In this document: positions 17,380 to 26,506 of the stretch, piece after piece
How positions within the stretch are numbered: position 1 is the stretch's first letter
How the letters are laid out: each line of letters starts with the position of its first letter
NCBI RefSeq assembly: GCF_947497125.1
Contig: NZ_CANMFI010000002.1
Span: 350,748-414,747, forward strand
DNA from: an uncultured Polaribacter sp.
GTDB lineage: Bacteria > Bacteroidota > Bacteroidia > Flavobacteriales > Flavobacteriaceae
DNA: 64,000 nt
Reading direction: 5' to 3'
Notes under the pieces: model-generated
The model's input: the letters and a program-made list of their open reading frames with translations, nothing else
Database searches by the model: none
Told to the model about the DNA's origin: nothing
Translations under genes and position numbers: made by a program

Positions 17380-18700
17380 AAGAGGTTAGATGTTAGAGAC
17401 TAGATATTAGAGGTTAGAGGCTAAATAAAATTACAACTTGTCACTTCGACGATAGGAGAAGTCTCATAACAGTGAGAAGATGAAAAGAGGATAGAGGTTA
17501 GAAACTAGAGATTAGACTGCAGAAAAACCAGCTTTATGAGATTTCTCGTTCACACTCGAAATGACAAAACTGACTGAAAAACAACCCTTTGTCACTTCGA
17601 TTATAGGAGAAGTCTCATAGCAGTGAGAAACTAAAAAGAGGCTAGAGAATAGATGTTAGAGACTAGACTCTAAAAAAAGCAGCTTTATGAGATTTCTCGT
17701 TAGCACTCGAAATGACAGAACAGAATAAAACACAACCCTTTTCACTTCGAACGATAGGAGAAGTCTCAGAACAGTGAGAAATTAAAAGAGAATAGATGTT
17801 AGAAACTAGAGACTAGACTGCAAAAAAAGCAGCTTTATGGGATTTCTCGTTAGCACTCGAAATGACAAAACTGACTGAAAAACAACCCTTGTCACTTCGA
17901 ACGATAGAGAGAAGTCTCATAGCAGTGAGAAATTAAAAGAGAATAGAGGTTAGAGTTTAGAGACTAGACTATAGAAAAACCAGCTTTATGAGATTTCTCG
18001 TTCACACTCGAAATGACAAAACTGACTGAAATACATCCTTTGTCACTTCGACGATAGGAGAAGTCTCATAACAGTGAGAGGCTAAAAAGAGGTTAGATGT
18101 TAGAAACTAGAGACTAGACTGCAAAAAAAGCAGCTTTATGAGATTTCTCGTTAGCACTAGAAATCACAAAACAAAATAAAACACAACCCTTGTCACTTCG
18201 AACGATAGGAGAATTCTCATAACAGTGAGAAAATTAAAAGAGAATAGATGTTAGAGACTAGAGATTAGATTCTAAAAATAAGACTAAAACTAAACCAGCT
18301 TTATGAGATTTCTCGTTGGCACTCGAAATGACATAACCGACTGAAAAACAACCCTTTGTCACTTCGAACGATAGGAGAAGTCTCATAATAGTGAGAAATT
18401 AAAAGAGGATAGATATTAGAGACTAGACTATAGAAAAACCAACTTTATAGGATTTCTCGTTAGCACTCGAAATGACAGAACAGCATAAAAAACAACCCTT
18501 GTCACTTCGACCATAGGAGAAGTCTCATAGTAGTGAGAAGATAAAAAGAGGTTAGATGTTAGAATCTAGAGACTAGATGTTAGAGACTAGATGTTAGAGA
18601 CTAGACTCTAGAAAAAGCAGCTTTATGAGATTTCTCGTTAACACTCGAAATGACAGAACAGAATAAAACACAACCCTTTGTCAATTAAATAATAGGAGAA
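17380..18700. repeat. Array of eight 150-bp inverted-repeat elements
   Basis: Eight units start near 17439, 17590, 17740, 17890, 18041, 18191, 18357 and 18500, a spacing of about 150 bases. Each unit has a left arm TGTCACTTCGA...GAGAAGTCTCATA, a purine-rich linker rich in TTAGAGACTAGA, and a right arm TATGAGATTTCTC...TCGAAATGACA. The right arm is the near-complement of the left, so each unit can fold into a long hairpin. Between units, two spacer types, one containing ACTGACTGAAAAACAACCC and the other CAGAATAAAACACAACCC, largely alternate. A decayed ninth left arm (18679-18705) runs into the stop of elaA. No open reading frame of interest is present. This fills the gap of about 1.3 kb between convergent rluE and elaA. 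Confidence 0.93.
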
Positions 18701-18701
18701 G

Positions 18702-19148
18702 TTAAATTTTTAATCGATCCATTCGAATGTGCGGAATACCGTCTTCTAAATACCCTTCACCAACTTGAAAAAACCCATGAGATTCGTAAAAGTCTTTCAA
18801 ATATAATTGCGCAGAAATGGTAATTTCTTCTACCTTAAAATGACTATTTATAGCCTTTATAGAAGCTTTCATTAAACTGTGTCCAAAACCATGTTTTCTA
18901 AATTCTGTAGCAACTACAACCCGACCAATACTTGCATTGGTAAAATAATCTCCTGGTTTAAAAATACGTGTATACCCAATTATTGTATCGTTTTTAACCC
19001 CTAAAACATGCAATGCTTTCTGATCTTTAAAATCGATGTCCTGATACACGCAATCTTGTTCTACTACAAAAACTTCAGATCGTAACTGTAAAATTTGATA
19101 CAACTCTGTGGTTGTTAACTCAGAAAAAGATTTTGTTATAAAATTCAT
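18702..19148 (-). CDS. elaA: ElaA-family GNAT acetyltransferase
   Basis: A protein of 148 residues from the ATG at 19148; a TTG at 19166 would add six residues and overlap rpiB. The ElaA hallmark LRSEVFVVEQDCVYQDIDF is present at about residues 21-39, followed by the GNAT acetyl-CoA site GRVVVATEFRKHGFGHSLMK (about 75-94). ElaA proteins are predicted N-acyltransferases of unknown substrate. The start follows the rpiB stop by 5 bases, so the two genes form an operon. The 3' end abuts the repeat array. Confidence 0.88.
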   Translation of the reverse strand: MNFITKSFSELTTTELYQILQLRSEVFVVEQDCVYQDIDFKDQKALHVLGVKNDTIIGYTRIFKPGDYFTNASIGRVVVATEFRKHGFGHSLMKASIKAINSHFKVEEITISAQLYLKDFYESHGFFQVGEGYLEDGIPHIRMDRLKI

Positions 19149-19153
19149 GGTTA

Positions 19154-19588
19154 TTATCCGGCACAAGAAATTTTATCAACTCTATTTTGATGTCTTCCTC
19201 CTTCAAATTCTGTAGTTAGAAAAATATCTACAAAACCGATAGCTTGTTGTAAAGACACAAAACGAGCCGGAATGGTTAAAATATTTGCGTTATTATGTTG
19301 TCTTGTTAAAGCAACCAACTCATTATTCCAACACAAAGCTGCACGAATACCTTGATGTTTGTTTGCAGTCATTTGTGCACCGTTACCAGAACCGCAAAGA
19401 ATAATTCCGAATGTCGCTTTTTTGGTTTCTACTGCTGTTGCTGTTGGATGAATTGCATCTGGATAATCCATAGAAGCATCTGTATCGGTTCCAAAATTTA
19501 ATACGGTAAACCCTTTTTCTTCTAAATATTTTATAATTTCGAACTTGTAAACCGTTCCTGCATGGTCATTACCTATTGCAATTGTCAT
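19154..19588 (-). CDS. rpiB: Ribose-5-phosphate isomerase B
   Basis: A 144-residue RpiB/LacAB-family isomerase interconverting ribose 5-phosphate and ribulose 5-phosphate in the pentose phosphate pathway. The N-terminal phosphate-binding segment is IGNDHAG (about 5-11). The active-site Cys lies in IILCGSGNGAQMTANK (about 62-77), and the conserved H-N-NANIL region follows near 100. It is encoded first in a two-gene unit with elaA. TATTTTTG on the same strand, 29 bases upstream, is a likely -7 element. Confidence 0.95.
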   Translation of the reverse strand: MTIAIGNDHAGTVYKFEIIKYLEEKGFTVLNFGTDTDASMDYPDAIHPTATAVETKKATFGIILCGSGNGAQMTANKHQGIRAALCWNNELVALTRQHNNANILTIPARFVSLQQAIGFVDIFLTTEFEGGRHQNRVDKISCAG

Positions 19589-20117
19589 AATAAATTGATT
19601 TTTATTGTATTGAGTAACAAAAATACAGAAACTAAGGGTTATGAACAGTTTAAAATAATGAAATTTTAGATAATTTTAATAACTAATTAAAAACTAATAT
19701 TTTATCTTTTTTAACGAATGTTAAGAAAATGTAGTAAGAAATTAATAAGTTTTTTTGGTGTATTTAAAAATTATTACAATACAAGAATACCTTTTAGTTG
19801 TGCAAGTTTTTTTATTGATTTTTAATAATAGTTTATAAACAAATTAAAAGGGGTTAGTTTACATTTTATTTTATTTTGTTATTCATAAAAATAAGTGAAT
19901 ACCTGTGAATAACTTTTGTTAATAACTGTTACTTAAACTTGATTTTAAACAAGTTATATATCTTATAAAATGTAAGTAATTTTTAATAACTGATATTAAA
20001 AAATATAAAGTGCTTTTTTTATAGTAGCTATTCACATACTATTATAAACATTATAGTTTTTTAAAATTTTTATAAAAGAAAATGATTATAATATAGAATG
20101 TTTATAAGTCAAAAAAA
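19589..20117. other. AT-rich intergenic region, candidate replication origin
   Basis: A 529-base gap with no open reading frame and very high AT content. It contains one full match to the relaxed DnaA box (TTATNCACA) at 19904-19912 (TGTGAATAA on plus) and four one-mismatch sites at 19639-19647, 19879-19887, 19917-19925 and 20028-20036. The parS sites 8.5-10.5 kb away and the nearby mnmG gene fit an origin-proximal location. Such boxes also occur by chance in AT-rich DNA, so this is a hypothesis. Confidence 0.35.
19618..19625 (-). promoter_or_regulatory. -7 promoter element of rpiB-elaA
   Basis: TATTTTTG on the minus strand matches TANNTTTG, 29 bases before the rpiB ATG. Confidence 0.4.
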
Positions 20118-21047
20118 TTAAGGAATGCAAAACTGAATTGCTCTTTGTATAATTGAAACTTTAATTGGGCCTGTACCAATCAATTCTCCGTCTGCTTGTA
20201 CAAAAGGTTTTAAAGTTTTTGGTACTATCGTTATTTCTTTAGTTTTATAAGTTTCTACTTTTTTATGATGCATAATAGATCCGTTGTATAATTTATGTAT
20301 GCTTTTAACAACATCAAAAAAGTTTAAATTTTTAGCAACAGTTATATCTAGTAATCCGTCTGCAGCATCTACCTGCTCTGTAAATTGCATTCCACCACCA
20401 GAATATTTACAAATACCAAAAATAGTTAGCAAGCTTTTTTCGGTAATCTCTTTATCATCAATAATAATTTTAAGTATTGGTTTTTTGTAAAAAATACTTC
20501 CATAAATTCCTGCTATTGTGTACGATAATTTACCTAGCTTTTTAAGTTTTTTTAAAGTACTAACAACATATGCATCAAAACCAATACCTGCGACATTATT
20601 AAAATAGGTAGGGGTATTATTTAAGGTTTTTATAAGACCAATATCTTGTAAAACTCTTTTCTTTTGAAAGATGATATGTATTGATTTTTTAATAGAATTT
20701 GGTATGTTGTAATGTTTTATCCAATCATTACCAGTCCCTAAAGGAATTACGCCAATAGTTATATTAGAAGTTTTTACATATCTTTGCAACATAATACCGT
20801 TAACTACATGGTGTAGTGTTCCGTCTCCACCAACAGAAATAATATTTCTAAATCCTTTTTGAATTGCATTTTGCACCAGTTCAATTTCGTGTTTAGCATA
20901 TTGTGTAAAAACAGAAGTATAGTCAATATGCTGTTTTTTTAAGTTTAGCTGAATTTCTTTCCACTTTTTAGAAAAATTCTGATTTCCAGAGGTAGGGTTT
21001 GCAATTATAAACCACGAGTTAGCATGTATTTTATTAGTAGAAATCAT
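20118..21047 (-). CDS. Diacylglycerol kinase family lipid kinase (DgkB/YegS-like)
   Basis: A 309-residue DAGK-catalytic-domain protein. The ATP-binding motif is ISVGGDGTLHHVVNGIM (about 69-85), and the second conserved glycine-rich stretch is IGVIPLGTGNDWIKHY (about 99-114). The C-terminal beta-domain includes GGGMQFTEQVDAADGLLDIT (about 218-237). Members phosphorylate diacylglycerol or related lipids to phosphatidic-acid-type products at the membrane. It is divergent from rnr. The specific lipid is not predictable. Confidence 0.9.
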   Translation of the reverse strand: MISTNKIHANSWFIIANPTSGNQNFSKKWKEIQLNLKKQHIDYTSVFTQYAKHEIELVQNAIQKGFRNIISVGGDGTLHHVVNGIMLQRYVKTSNITIGVIPLGTGNDWIKHYNIPNSIKKSIHIIFQKKRVLQDIGLIKTLNNTPTYFNNVAGIGFDAYVVSTLKKLKKLGKLSYTIAGIYGSIFYKKPILKIIIDDKEITEKSLLTIFGICKYSGGGMQFTEQVDAADGLLDITVAKNLNFFDVVKSIHKLYNGSIMHHKKVETYKTKEITIVPKTLKPFVQADGELIGTGPIKVSIIQRAIQFCIP

Positions 21048-21179
21048 AAATTAAAAGCCAAATTACAAAATAGATTGGTAACTGTTTTTTAATATTAAAA
21101 GCGGATAATTAATTGTAATTTGCAAACTCTAGTAATAGTGTTAAAAACACACAGTTACTATCAATAATATAAAATTTAA

Positions 21180-23405
21180 ATGACAAAAAAGAAGAAAAAT
21201 ATATTTAAAAAGAAAGGGAAAGTTATTAAAGATTTAACCCGTAATATTTTTAAAATTTTAAATGAAGACAACACAAAGTCTTACAATTACAAACAAATTG
21301 CCTCTTTATTAAAAGTGGCAGACACTGATGGTAAAAATCAAATTATTAAAAAATTAGTTGGTTTAGCTGCAGAGAAAAAAATTACAGAAGTAGAAAGAGG
21401 TAAATTTACAATTAACATAGATAAAAAATATACTATTGGTACTTTAGACGTTACTTCTAACGGAAATGGTTATTTTATATCTGATGATTATGAAGATGAT
21501 ATTTTTATACCTAATAACAATTTAGGAAAAGGCTTACATAATGATACTGTTAAAGCATTTGTTTATAAGAAAAGAAGTGGTAAAAAGTTAGAGGCAGAGG
21601 TTGTAGAAGTTTTAGAACGCTCTAAAACAGAGTTTGTTGGTGTTTTACAAAAAAGTAAGAATAAAAACTTTGGATTTGTAATTGCTGATAATCAGAAAAT
21701 GTATGCAGATATATTTATTTCAGAAAATAAATTAAATGGTGCAGAAGATGGTGATAAAGTTCAAGCTTCTATAAGAGATTGGCCTAAAAATTCTAAAAAT
21801 CCGTTTGGTACTATTACCACTGTTTTAGGAAAACCTGGAGATCACAATACCGAAATGCATTCTATTTTATTAGAGTATGATTTACCGTATGAATTTGAAC
21901 CAGAAATAGAAAAAGAAGCGCAAGATTTACCTTTAGAAATTACCTCAAAAGAAATTGTCAAACGTAGAGATATGAGAGGCGATTTAACTTTTACTATCGA
22001 CCCAAAAGACGCCAAAGATTTTGATGATGCCCTTTCTTTTAAAGTATTAGAAAACGGCAATTTCGAAGTTGGTATTCACATAGCAGATGTATCTCACTAT
22101 TTACAACCTAAAACAAATTTAGATGATGAAGCTTACAAAAGAGCAACGTCTGTTTATTTGGTAGATAGAGTAGTACCAATGTTGCCAGAAATGCTATCAA
22201 ACGGAGTTTGTTCTTTAAGACCACACGAAGAAAAGTTAACATTTTCAGCTGTGTTTGAAATCAACCAAAAAGCACAAATTATCAACGAATGGTTTGGTAG
22301 AACAGTAACTTATTCAGACCAACGTTTTGCTTACGAAGAAGCACAAAGCATTATAGAAAACGTACAATTTTCTGATGACATACAACCGTATCAAATGCCA
22401 ATAGATATTTCTATTACTGGTAAAGAATATACTGTTGCTAAAGAAGTTGTAGAAGCTACTTTAAAATTAGATGAATTAGCTAAAATACTTCGTAAAAAAA
22501 GAATGCAATCGGGTGCTATTTCTTTTGATAGAGTAGAAGTGAAGTTCGATTTAGATGAACAAGCTAACCCAGTTGGTGTCTTTTTTAAAGAATCTAAAGA
22601 TGCAAATAAATTGATTGAAGAGTTCATGCTTTTAGCGAATAGAAAAGTTGCAGAATTTATTGGTTTCTCTAAAGGAAAAGCAACTAATAAAACTTTTATT
22701 TATAGAGTTCATGATGAGCCTAATGATGAAAAGTTAGCTTCTTTAGAAAACCTAATTCGTAAATTTGGATATCAAATTAACACCGACACAAAAGAGAGTA
22801 CAACTTCATCATTAAATAAATTACTAAAAGATGTACATGGTAAAGCAGAATCTAATATGATAGAAACTTTAACCATTAGAACCATGTCTAAAGCCGTTTA
22901 TACAACTCAAAATATCGGGCATTATGGTTTGGCTTTTAATTACTATAGTCATTTTACATCGCCTATTAGACGTTATCCTGATGTTATGACACATCGTTTA
23001 CTACAACACTATTTAGATGGCGGAGAGACTCCAAAACCAGCTTTATATGAAGAAAAATGTAAACATTCTTCTAATAGAGAAGAATTGGCTTCAAAAGCAG
23101 AAAGATCTTCTATCAAATACATGCAAATTAAATACATGCAAGATCATAAAGATGAAACTTTTGATGGTGTAATAACTGGTGTAACAGAATGGGGAATTTA
23201 TGTAGAAATATCCTCAAATAAATGTGAGGGAATGGTGAGAATTAGAGATATAAAAAGTGATTATTATGTTTTTGATGAAAAACAATATGCAATTATTGGT
23301 CAGTCTACAAAAGCAATGTATCAATTAGGAGATCTTGTACAAGTTAAAGTTAAAAATACAGATTTAGAACGTAAACATTTAGATTTTAATTTAATAGAAA
23401 ATTAA
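21180..23405 (+). CDS. rnr: Ribonuclease R
   Basis: A 741-residue RNase II/R-family 3'-5' exoribonuclease that degrades structured RNA and is active in rRNA quality control. An N-terminal winged-helix region (about 20-65) is followed by cold-shock domains (about 70-235). The RNB catalytic domain (about 255-590) has the aspartate cluster TIDPKDAKDFDDALSF (about 272-287) and the conserved HFTSPIRRYPDVMTHR. A C-terminal S1 domain starts at TFDGVITGVTEWGIYVEI (about 660). The strongly basic start MTKKKKNIFKKKGK is typical of flavobacterial RNase R. Confidence 0.97.
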   Translation: MTKKKKNIFKKKGKVIKDLTRNIFKILNEDNTKSYNYKQIASLLKVADTDGKNQIIKKLVGLAAEKKITEVERGKFTINIDKKYTIGTLDVTSNGNGYFISDDYEDDIFIPNNNLGKGLHNDTVKAFVYKKRSGKKLEAEVVEVLERSKTEFVGVLQKSKNKNFGFVIADNQKMYADIFISENKLNGAEDGDKVQASIRDWPKNSKNPFGTITTVLGKPGDHNTEMHSILLEYDLPYEFEPEIEKEAQDLPLEITSKEIVKRRDMRGDLTFTIDPKDAKDFDDALSFKVLENGNFEVGIHIADVSHYLQPKTNLDDEAYKRATSVYLVDRVVPMLPEMLSNGVCSLRPHEEKLTFSAVFEINQKAQIINEWFGRTVTYSDQRFAYEEAQSIIENVQFSDDIQPYQMPIDISITGKEYTVAKEVVEATLKLDELAKILRKKRMQSGAISFDRVEVKFDLDEQANPVGVFFKESKDANKLIEEFMLLANRKVAEFIGFSKGKATNKTFIYRVHDEPNDEKLASLENLIRKFGYQINTDTKESTTSSLNKLLKDVHGKAESNMIETLTIRTMSKAVYTTQNIGHYGLAFNYYSHFTSPIRRYPDVMTHRLLQHYLDGGETPKPALYEEKCKHSSNREELASKAERSSIKYMQIKYMQDHKDETFDGVITGVTEWGIYVEISSNKCEGMVRIRDIKSDYYVFDEKQYAIIGQSTKAMYQLGDLVQVKVKNTDLERKHLDFNLIEN

Positions 23406-23458
23406 TTTTTTTATACTAAAATGAATTGTAAACCATTATGTTGGTATGCTTATTGTAT

Positions 23459-23466
23459 TATATTTG
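23459..23466 (+). promoter_or_regulatory. -7 promoter element of the GIN-domain gene
   Basis: TATATTTG matches TANNTTTG, 18 bases before the ATG at 23485. Confidence 0.5.
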
Positions 23467-23484
23467 ATTTAAAAATTAAAAACG

Positions 23485-24174
23485 ATGAAAAAACTATTTT
23501 TTATTTCTCTTTTATGTATCTGTAATATTACTGTTAGTCAAGAATCTATCACTAAAAATATTGGTGATTTTTCTACCTTAAAAGTTTTTAACGGTATTGA
23601 AGTAGTATTGATAAAATCTTCTGATCAAAAGTTAGAAATTTCTGGTAAAAAAGCTGATTTAGTTAAAATTAAGAATGTAAATAATATTTTAAAACTATCA
23701 CTTCCATTTTCTGTAAAACCTTCAGATAACTATGCAGATGGTGATGTTTTAATTAACCTATATTACAATAAAAATATTGACATTTTAGATGCTAATGAAG
23801 GAGCTACTATAACAGGTAAAGATTTTAATCAAAATCAAATTACGGTTAATGCACAAGAAAGGGCTTTTATCAACTTAACTATTAAAAGTACTAATTTAAA
23901 CGTAGTTGCTACTTCTGGTGGTATTATTAAACTTACAGGTGTTACAGAATACCAAGATGTTCGTACAGATTTATATGGTATTTACCATGGCTTTAATTTA
24001 AAAAGTACTGCAATTTCTAATGTTAAAGCGGGTACTGGTGCAAAAGCAGAAATTTTATCTGGCGGTACTTTAAATGCTAAAGTAAGTTTTGGAGGTTCTA
24101 TTTTTTACAAAGGAAAACCAGAAAATATTACCACAAAGAAAGTAATAGGTGGTATTATTCAAAATAGTAATTAA
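23485..24174 (+). CDS. Secreted head GIN domain (DUF2807) protein
   Basis: A 229-residue protein with a signal peptide (about 1-19, ending TVSQ). It begins the mature part with the DUF2807 pattern of a repeated short beta-helix: FSTLKVFNGIEVVLIKSSDQ, LKLSLPF, DVLINLYYNKNIDILDANEG and then serial strands to the C-terminus. These auto-transporter-like adhesin domains are common in Bacteroidota; their function is unknown and the location is probably periplasmic or outer surface. It has its own -7 element and lies between rnr and tatA. Confidence 0.85.
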   Translation: MKKLFFISLLCICNITVSQESITKNIGDFSTLKVFNGIEVVLIKSSDQKLEISGKKADLVKIKNVNNILKLSLPFSVKPSDNYADGDVLINLYYNKNIDILDANEGATITGKDFNQNQITVNAQERAFINLTIKSTNLNVVATSGGIIKLTGVTEYQDVRTDLYGIYHGFNLKSTAISNVKAGTGAKAEILSGGTLNAKVSFGGSIFYKGKPENITTKKVIGGIIQNSN

Positions 24175-24206
24175 TTTATTAAAGGTATTTTTTAGATTCC
24201 TTTTTG

Positions 24207-24214
24207 TATATTTG
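24207..24214 (+). promoter_or_regulatory. -7 promoter element of tatA
   Basis: TATATTTG matches TANNTTTG, 22 bases before the ATG at 24237. Confidence 0.5.
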
Positions 24215-24236
24215 TTCTACTAAAATATAATTAAAA

Positions 24237-24422
24237 ATGAGCAATTTAGCAATCTTTTTCGGCATGATTGGTGGTCCACAAATTATTATGATTGTTGTGG
24301 TTATTCTTTTACTATTTGGTGGTAGAAAAATACCAGAATTAATGAAAGGGTTAGGAAGTGGTATTAAAGAGTTTAAAAACGCTTCTAAAGAAGAACCAGA
24401 AGAGAATAATAAAGAAAAGTAA
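24237..24422 (+). CDS. tatA: Sec-independent translocase subunit TatA/E
   Basis: A 61-residue protein with one N-terminal membrane helix (about 8-27). The TatA hinge [20 protein letters not shown] follows (about 27-46), with the conserved FG, P and amphipathic helix, then a short charged tail. TatA forms the pore of the twin-arginine system exporting folded proteins. It is monocistronic: it has its own -7 element and an intrinsic terminator 27 bases after the stop. A second, longer TatA/B paralogue lies at 35790-36071. TatC is not in this window. Confidence 0.92.
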   Translation: MSNLAIFFGMIGGPQIIMIVVVILLLFGGRKIPELMKGLGSGIKEFKNASKEEPEENNKEK

Positions 24423-24449
24423 TTTATTTTTTTCTTTTTAAAAATAATA

Positions 24450-24488
24450 AAAGCCCAATTTGTATAAAACAGATTGAGCTTTTTTTTT
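24450..24488 (+). terminator. Intrinsic terminator of tatA
   Basis: A 14-bp imperfect stem (24450-24463 with 24469-24482; one C/A mismatch and one G/T wobble), a 5-base loop, and a run of nine Ts from 24480. Confidence 0.85.
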
Positions 24489-24643
24489 ACATAAATTAAA
24501 AATCCCCCAAAATTTAATTTATTAGAGATACAAACATATAACAAATAAATACTTGTTTTGTTTTTTTGTGCTCTATGGGACTGAAATTGCTGTTTTTGGG
24601 ATAAATAGGAACTATATTATCAATAGGATTTTAAACAGGAAGC

Positions 24644-25492
24644 TTAATTTATTAAATATCGCAGTTTTTCAATATCAAAACTTCTAGAAACAGGTATTTG
24701 TTTGTTAATAAAGTCTGATTTTAAAAAATATCCTCTTTCATTACCAGAAATAGTATGCATATTTAATGAGTTTATTATGTAAGATTTATGACACCTATTA
24801 ATTGTCTTATAATTTTGAATCTCATTCATAATTTCTGTTAACGAAATACGTAGTATTTTTTCTTCTACTTCTGTTTGCTTGTGAATTAAAAAGAAACTTG
24901 CATAATTTCCTTCAGAACTTATATAAATTAGATCTTTAATATGAAAAGAAAGCTCACTTTTTCGATTATCACTAACAATAGTAATTAGTTCATCCTTTTC
25001 TAAGGTAATTTTTTCTTTCTTACTGGTATCCATTATTTTTTTAGAAATTGTATTTCTATCATCTCTAGAAACCTTTTCATCAATAATAATGTAAAATAGA
25101 ATCGGAATAAAACTTAAGTAAAGTGCATATAAAACGATGGTTTCAAACGCTGGTATCGGTATAATATCAACTAAATAATAATAGTTAAACCCCCAAATAA
25201 AGATGCTAATTATTAATAATGACACTAATATTACAAGTATTTGCTCGTAAATAGACCTTTTCCTTTTAGTAAAAAAAGAGATTGTGATTGGCAACGTAAA
25301 TACTACAATCGATATTGCTAAAAACGTTATAATACTTATTACTAATATATAAGGTATTAGATAATTGTCATCTAAATATATTAAGTAAAAAGGCTTAAAA
25401 GTATATAAAAATGTATACAAGTATACACTAGATAAAATAGCTATTAATAGCTTATATATAATAGAGCTATTTAGATATTTTTTTTTAGACAT
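24644..25492 (-). CDS. Membrane-anchored LytTR-domain transcription regulator
   Basis: A 282-residue protein with four hydrophobic segments in the N-terminal half (about 12-35, 43-70, 83-108 and 114-138). A cytoplasmic linker leads to a LytTR DNA-binding domain (about 170-282) with the typical YISSEGNYASFFL, LRISLTEIMNEI and NRCHKSYIIN motifs. It would sense a membrane or extracytoplasmic cue and bind DNA directly, without a separate histidine kinase. No partner gene is adjacent on the same strand, so target and signal are unknown. Confidence 0.9.
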   Translation of the reverse strand: MSKKKYLNSSIIYKLLIAILSSVYLYTFLYTFKPFYLIYLDDNYLIPYILVISIITFLAISIVVFTLPITISFFTKRKRSIYEQILVILVSLLIISIFIWGFNYYYLVDIIPIPAFETIVLYALYLSFIPILFYIIIDEKVSRDDRNTISKKIMDTSKKEKITLEKDELITIVSDNRKSELSFHIKDLIYISSEGNYASFFLIHKQTEVEEKILRISLTEIMNEIQNYKTINRCHKSYIINSLNMHTISGNERGYFLKSDFINKQIPVSRSFDIEKLRYLIN

Positions 25493-25545
25493 GTTTTTTT
25501 AATTTTTACGCAATTATATAAAAAGTAAATTAAAACAATTTAAAT

Positions 25546-26463
25546 TTATGATTTCTTTTTGGTGTTTTTCATAGCTTCCCCAATTTGGTTGCTTGCAGTA
25601 AAACTTGCTACCATATCATTTAACATTGTGCTACCTGCTTGTGGCGAATTTGGTAACAATATTAAGTTGCTATTTGTTTCGCTACCAATAGACTGTAAAG
25701 TATCATAATGTTGTGTTACAACAATTAAAGCAGAGGCTTCTTGGCTATTAATACCTACTCTGTTTAATACATCTACAGATTCTTCTAAACCTCTAGCAAT
25801 TTCTCTTCTTTGATCTGCAATACCTTGCCCTTGTAGTCTTTTACTTTCTGCTTCTGCCTTTGCCTTTTCTACAATTAAAATTCGTTGTGCATCTCCTTCA
25901 TATTGTGCAGCTGTTTTTTCTCTGTCCGCAGCATTAATTCTATTCATGGCAATTTTAACTTGTGCATCAGGATCTATATCTGTTACTAAAGTTCTAATAA
26001 TATCAAAACCATAATCTAGCATTGCATCGTTTAACTCTGTTTTAACTGCAATAGCAATATCATTCTTTTTCACAAAAACATCATCTAATTTCATTTTTGG
26101 AACTTCTGCTCTTACAACATCAAAAACATACGATGTTATTTGTTCATGCGGATAATCTAATTTGTAAAAAGCATCATATACTTTTTCTTTGATTACTTTA
26201 TATTGTACCGAAACTTTTAATTTTACAAAAACATCATCTAACGTTTTAGTTTCTATAATTACATCTAATTGCTGAATTTTTAAACTTAATTTTCCGGCAA
26301 TTTTATCTACAAACGGTATTTTAACTTTTAAACCCGAATGTCTGATACTATGAAATTTACCAAAACGTTCAATAATTGCTGCAGTTTGTTGTTTCACCAT
26401 AAAAAATGAAGCAAAAACAACAATAAGTGTTATAATTAATACAATAGGAAGAATAGGTAGCAT
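25546..26463 (-). CDS. SPFH/band-7 domain protein (stomatin/slipin-like)
   Basis: A 305-residue protein with an N-terminal membrane anchor (about 3-22), an SPFH domain (about 25-190) beginning VKQQTAAIIERFGKFHSIRH, then a long helical region rich in Ala, Glu and Lys (about 190-240). It matches the stomatin/paraslipin branch rather than HflK/HflC, whose partner gene is missing here. Such proteins oligomerise in the inner membrane and organise microdomains or modulate proteases. No NfeD-like gene is adjacent. It is followed on the plus side by LytTR and preceded by gltX, both on the same strand. Confidence 0.9.
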   Translation of the reverse strand: MLPILPIVLIITLIVVFASFFMVKQQTAAIIERFGKFHSIRHSGLKVKIPFVDKIAGKLSLKIQQLDVIIETKTLDDVFVKLKVSVQYKVIKEKVYDAFYKLDYPHEQITSYVFDVVRAEVPKMKLDDVFVKKNDIAIAVKTELNDAMLDYGFDIIRTLVTDIDPDAQVKIAMNRINAADREKTAAQYEGDAQRILIVEKAKAEAESKRLQGQGIADQRREIARGLEESVDVLNRVGINSQEASALIVVTQHYDTLQSIGSETNSNLILLPNSPQAGSTMLNDMVASFTASNQIGEAMKNTKKKS

Positions 26464-26506
26464 ATTTTTTTTTTAAATGTTAGAAAGTAAATATACAATT
26501 TTAGTA

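Noticed and set aside
17380..18700. CRISPR array
   Set aside because: The units are 150 bases, imperfect throughout and self-complementary. There are no short identical repeats separated by unique spacers, and no cas genes are near.
17380..18700. Insertion sequence or transposon
   Set aside because: There is no open reading frame for a transposase in or next to the array, and no target-site duplication could be recognised.
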